Program-made: the position numbers and the translations under genes
NCBI GenBank assembly: GCA_024231375.1
Contig: JAAEQP010000756.1
Location: 1 to 8,399 of the forward strand
Direction of reading: 5' to 3'
Source of the DNA: a bacterium
GTDB taxonomy: Bacteria; Hydrogenedentota; Hydrogenedentia; Hydrogenedentiales; SLHB01
Length of the DNA stretch: 8,399 nucleotides
Part shown: one piece after another, positions 5,337-8,399 of the stretch
Position numbering within the stretch: position 1 is the first letter of the stretch
How the letters are laid out: every line of letters begins with the position of its first letter
The notes under the pieces: generated by a model
Told to the model about the DNA's origin: nothing
Databases searched by the model: none
What the model saw: the letters and a program-made list of their open reading frames with translations, nothing else

Positions 5337-7840
5337 CCTCTTCCATCTTCTCCCTCGGTCTCTTCAGCCGCCAGGCTCTTGCCGGTGGGGTCGGACACAA
5401 ACGCGCTCGGCGGGGTAGCAGCGAGTTCGTCGAGGTGCGCACGGACGTCCACCGCGGCGGCGCGTACGGAGTCGTCCGGGTCGTTGACCAGTTTCGCGAG
5501 GATGGCGCGGTTGGCGGTGGTGGGATGCGCGCGCAACGCGCCCATCACGAGCACCCGCAACGCCGGGTCGTCGTCCGCGGCCAGCATGGCAACCAAGGGA
5601 CTCTCGGGCGCGGTGTGTTCGAGCCAGGGGGCGACGCGGTCGGGCTTGGTGTATTCATCGCCTTCCTTGAGCGCCTTCAACACCCGGACGGCCTCGATTC
5701 CGTGGGGGTCCTTCCGCGCCTGGACGTCGCGAATGAATTCCTGGTATTTGGGTTCACCCGCCTGCTCGTCTGCTTGGACAGCCGCTACGACCGCGTCGAT
5801 CACGCGTACGCGTTTCTGCGCGGGGATTTCGTCCAACAAATCGGGCGCTTCTGAATGCCATTCGACCTTGGCGTCACCCAGACAGTCGACATACACCTTG
5901 ACCGTTGGCAGCGGCTCCATGAGTGTGAGGTAACGCCACAGGGCGTGAAGGCGTTCGCGGCTGTCGCTTCGAGTCCGCATCTTCTTGTGGAACCGCTGCC
6001 AATACTGCCACGCGAGGCTGTTGTGTCCGTGCTCAAGGTCGCGAAAGAGAAACGCGACTTCCCGGTCCCACCTTCCCCATATGCCCCATTGGCTCAAATC
6101 GTTTAGGCGGCCCGCCAACGCGACGAATCGTTGTGAATGCTCACGACGGGCGCGCGCAGCGCCTTCCGAATCCAGGTTGGCGAGTGAGTAGGTCCACAGA
6201 TTCTCGTCGTTGCCGCCTGACATTCGGTCCTTCCAGTCGAGAGAACCGGCCTCTGCCAACCAGTCGTGGCGCAGGATGAACCGCTCGATGTCAGGGCCTC
6301 CAAGCACCACCGCCACCTGCAACGACGGTTTGAACCCATAGTTCGGGTGAGCCCTGTGGATAAGCAACGGAACGAGCCGTTCTTCAATCGCATTGGGGTG
6401 AGGCTCGCCCGCCGTGTCGAGTTCCTGGTCCTTCAGCCAGACGGCATGGGCAACCGCCGCCGTGTGGACCGGCAGGCGGCGCCCACCGAGACCCCACCCG
6501 CCGCTACGGTGCATAGTTCCGGCCCCAGTGAAGAGACCGTCGCGGCGGCGGCTGATACCGAACTGGAATCCGCCGTCGTCGCGCCAGGTGACGCAGTCGT
6601 AGAGGGTGCTGGATTCCAGCAAGTCGCTGGCGAGGTCCACGAGACGGTCTGCGTCCAACATGGGCACAAGCGATTCCACCAACGCCCCGGCGGGGCTTGC
6701 GGTCAAATACTGCTGTTCGTCGTCCGCCCGCTGCATGACGCGCTCAAAGATGTCCCATGCCGATGCGGCGTTCGGCACCTCGACCAAGTCATGCTGCCAC
6801 GCGCCCCAGTCCCGGAACACCTGCATCAGTTCGGGTTCACTTCCAGCACGTTCTCGAATGACCCATGAGCCGTGGGGCCCATACGTCTCGATGGCCTCGA
6901 ACCAGTCCGGACCCACCGCGTAGTCTGCCAGCCGCGCCTGGTCCAACAAGGTCTCAAGCCGGTGCTCGCGCTCGGGAAACAACGCGCTGAAATGGGTGAA
7001 TAGCTGGAAACCACCGCTGCTTGAGCCACTTCCTCTGCCACCCAGGCCCACTTCGCCCCCGTACGCCACCCGCGCGTAGCATGTCCGGTGTTCGCGGGGT
7101 GCATCCCTTGGTCCCCAGCCGTCGGGCGCATCAACCTCAAACTTGCTCAGAGTCCGGCGAATGGACGCTGAACGGCCGCTGGGGCCATCGTGCTTCGGCA
7201 AGTGGACCTCGTACTCGTCTTCGGTGAACTCCTTGGGCGGGATAGGACGGTCCGGCACCTTGTCGAAGAACTCTTCGAACGGCATGGTGACGGGCGTCTT
7301 GCCCAAGTACACGTCGTTGACCCACAGGTCCGCGCCGCGAACGGCCTTCTCCGACAAGCCTATTGTTATTTCGCCTGGCTCGGCTTTCTGAGTTCTTGCT
7401 TCCGCCAACGCCTGCATCGGACGTCCCGGCCCGTTCTGGAACGTCCCATAGGCGCACAACACGATAGCCATCAGGATGATGCCCGGCGTGCAGTAGCCGC
7501 GCCACGCCAACATCACCGCCATCACGCCGAAAGCCAGCACAACAGCGACCGCCACTAACTGCGCCACGGCCAACGACATAGGCACACTGCCCAGCCGCGT
7601 CATGACCCCGCCGTTCGAGGTGTCCGTCACGGCGATGACCATGATGGTCGCGCCGAGGATGGCCAGGATGCCTGCCTCGGTCCATCGGACTATCCGGTCG
7701 GGACGCAGATTCATCGCAGGCACCACGGTTCTGCCGCGATGCGCTCGTCGGACCATAAACAGCACCACCACGGCTCCCAAGAGCAGCATGGCCATTCGCG
7801 AGTTCAGCAGCCAGAAGACGGAAGGCATTGGTACGCCCAT
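5333..7840 (-). CDS. Membrane-anchored protein with PEGA-like segment and C-terminal HEAT-like repeats
   Basis: The product has 835 residues and I do not recognise a named family. Four hydrophobic helices lie near residues 15-31, 55-72, 88-112 and 118-135. A PEGA-like stretch follows, ITIGLSEKAVRGADLWVNDV (158-177) continuing YLGKTPV. PEGA domains are small surface beta-folds. A Gly/Ser-rich linker (GGRGSGSSSGGF) precedes a long soluble, mostly helical, Trp-rich body. Residues about 749-807 (DDDPALRVLVMGALRAH and NDPDDSVRAAAVDVRAHL) look like two HEAT repeats, usually protein-interaction surfaces. ATG 7840 is chosen because it follows the upstream TAA by two nt and has GGAGGTG eight nt before it. 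The longer frame start at 7939 would overlap the upstream gene by about 97 nt. The pairing suggests a membrane complex or an accessory subunit of a transporter. The C-terminus (EETEGEDGRG) ends at a stop codon within a repeat, so the original ending may have been altered. Confidence 0.8.
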   Translation of the reverse strand: MGVPMPSVFWLLNSRMAMLLLGAVVVLFMVRRAHRGRTVVPAMNLRPDRIVRWTEAGILAILGATIMVIAVTDTSNGGVMTRLGSVPMSLAVAQLVAVAVVLAFGVMAVMLAWRGYCTPGIILMAIVLCAYGTFQNGPGRPMQALAEARTQKAEPGEITIGLSEKAVRGADLWVNDVYLGKTPVTMPFEEFFDKVPDRPIPPKEFTEDEYEVHLPKHDGPSGRSASIRRTLSKFEVDAPDGWGPRDAPREHRTCYARVAYGGEVGLGGRGSGSSSGGFQLFTHFSALFPEREHRLETLLDQARLADYAVGPDWFEAIETYGPHGSWVIRERAGSEPELMQVFRDWGAWQHDLVEVPNAASAWDIFERVMQRADDEQQYLTASPAGALVESLVPMLDADRLVDLASDLLESSTLYDCVTWRDDGGFQFGISRRRDGLFTGAGTMHRSGGWGLGGRRLPVHTAAVAHAVWLKDQELDTAGEPHPNAIEERLVPLLIHRAHPNYGFKPSLQVAVVLGGPDIERFILRHDWLAEAGSLDWKDRMSGGNDENLWTYSLANLDSEGAARARREHSQRFVALAGRLNDLSQWGIWGRWDREVAFLFRDLEHGHNSLAWQYWQRFHKKMRTRSDSRERLHALWRYLTLMEPLPTVKVYVDCLGDAKVEWHSEAPDLLDEIPAQKRVRVIDAVVAAVQADEQAGEPKYQEFIRDVQARKDPHGIEAVRVLKALKEGDEYTKPDRVAPWLEHTAPESPLVAMLAADDDPALRVLVMGALRAHPTTANRAILAKLVNDPDDSVRAAAVDVRAHLDELAATPPSAFVSDPTGKSLAAEETEGEDGRG

Positions 7841-7842
7841 GG

Positions 7843-8399
7843 TTAGTACACCTCCATGGTTCGGTTGAGCAGCCGTCCCGCGACCAGCATCACGCACAGG
7901 ATCAGGATGGCCACGCCCACCGCGAACACACGGCACCACGGTGCATGCACTGCCGCGAACGCGGTAAACGCGCCCACAATGTATGCGACGCAGAGGAAGT
8001 CACCTGCGTTGCGGCCACGGGTGGGTTGGGCACGCCGAATCCAGGCGTAGTGGAGCATGGGCATCAGCGCCGCGTACTGCACCAGCCACACCCACGGCAG
8101 CACCGCCTCGTAGGACCCGAACAGGGGGAAGTAGGGGCTCTTAAACACGATGTCTTGAATCCACGAACGCGCGGGGGACCAAACAAGGACGGCGGCCGGC
8201 AACCACACCATCATCACGGCCAGCACATGGGCCAGCGTCGTGTGAACCCACAAGCGGTCCCGCGAAAACCCGCGGGAATACAGATACGCATGCCGGTGCG
8301 CGTGCCCGTTGCCGCGTAAGTTCTTCACAATCAAGAAGCTATGCATCAGAATGAACAGCCACGCCCAGAAATCCCGCCATTCCAAGGGTTCCCGATGCA
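7843..8399 (-). CDS. Polytopic membrane protein, 5'-truncated; possible ABC-2-type permease
   Basis: There are 184 visible residues ending at TAA 7845-7843. The frame is open to the window edge. TTG 8385 is the first in-frame start codon, but it lacks a good ribosome site and the reading frame continues upstream (HREPLEWRDFW), so the gene is probably longer. About five hydrophobic helices are visible, near residues 10-25, 50-73, 93-112, 130-147 and 150-172. The loop YLYSRGFSRDRLWVHTTLAH resembles the 'L-S-R-P-x-S-R' loop before a membrane helix in ABC-2 permeases such as multicopper or Na+ exporters. No ATPase is in the window; if the idea is right it should lie upstream. It overlaps the ribosome site of the 835-residue gene with a 2-nt intergenic gap, so the two are probably one operon. 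The family assignment is tentative. Confidence 0.65.
   Translation of the reverse strand, partial: HREPLEWRDFWAWLFILMHSFLIVKNLRGNGHAHRHAYLYSRGFSRDRLWVHTTLAHVLAVMMVWLPAAVLVWSPARSWIQDIVFKSPYFPLFGSYEAVLPWVWLVQYAALMPMLHYAWIRRAQPTRGRNAGDFLCVAYIVGAFTAFAAVHAPWCRVFAVGVAILILCVMLVAGRLLNRTMEVY
7849..7855 (-). promoter_or_regulatory. Ribosome-binding site within the end of the upstream membrane gene
   Basis: GGAGGTG (7855-7849, minus strand) lies inside the last codons of the upstream gene and eight nt before ATG 7840. It sets the start of the 835-residue protein and suggests translational coupling of the two genes. Confidence 0.65.

Noticed and set aside
5133..5933. Plus-strand 266-residue frame beginning with the AGVSPA peptide
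   Set aside because: Its first part is the palindromic repeat and the rest is antisense to the 835-residue protein. Composition is Ser/Ala/Arg-rich without domains.
6266..6868. Plus-strand 200-residue frame
   Set aside because: It is antisense to the 835-residue protein, with no ribosome site or recognisable domain.
7841..7939. Upstream start (7939) for the 835-residue gene
   Set aside because: It would overlap the upstream membrane gene by about 97 nt. The extra residues are Gly/Arg-rich, while ATG 7840 has a good ribosome site right after the upstream stop.

Overview
The window is GC-rich, mostly coding DNA that looks like a chromosomal piece of an uncultured bacterium. Three things point loosely to the PVC/FCB neighbourhood (Planctomycetota, Lentisphaerota, Verrucomicrobiota, Candidatus Hydrogenedentota). 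They are secreted beta-propeller proteins, a PF12831-type FAD oxidoreductase, and intergenic repeats whose translations read 'AGVSPA...AGETPAL' and 'HEGHE'/'HPVHPV'-like. The taxonomic guess rests on gene style and remembered repeat families. No marker gene is present.

Layout: (1) 2-1363, plus strand: a FAD-dependent oxidoreductase with its N-terminus cut off by the window edge. (2) 1364-1835: a 472-nt gap in the plus-strand genes that holds a small minus-strand Phd/YefM-type antitoxin (1479-1724) with no visible toxin. (3) 1836-3014 and 3045-5048, plus strand, 30 nt apart: two secreted proteins, a kelch-type propeller and an FG-GAP/VCBS-type propeller with three calcium-binding-like DxDxDG loops, probably one transcription unit. 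(4) 5049-5336: a convergent intergenic segment made almost entirely of repeats. It has a 31-nt inverted repeat at its two ends, a short GGAT-periodic tract, a perfect 24-bp-arm hairpin and scattered CACGAA units. (5) 7840-5333, minus strand: an 835-residue membrane-anchored protein with four N-terminal helices, a PEGA-like segment and C-terminal HEAT-like helices. Just upstream of it (2-nt gap) is a polytopic membrane protein running off the window's right edge (8399-7843), which resembles part of an ABC-2-type permease.

How they may work together: the kelch and FG-GAP genes probably export a pair of extracytoplasmic beta-propeller proteins. The oxidoreductase upstream may or may not belong with them, since the antitoxin gene and two weak hairpins interrupt the strand. 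The two minus-strand genes look translationally coupled and probably form part of a larger membrane or transport operon that continues outside the window. I found no convincing new defence or mobile system. The most unusual segment is the composite repeat block between the convergent genes, which also supplies the stop codon of the large minus-strand gene.
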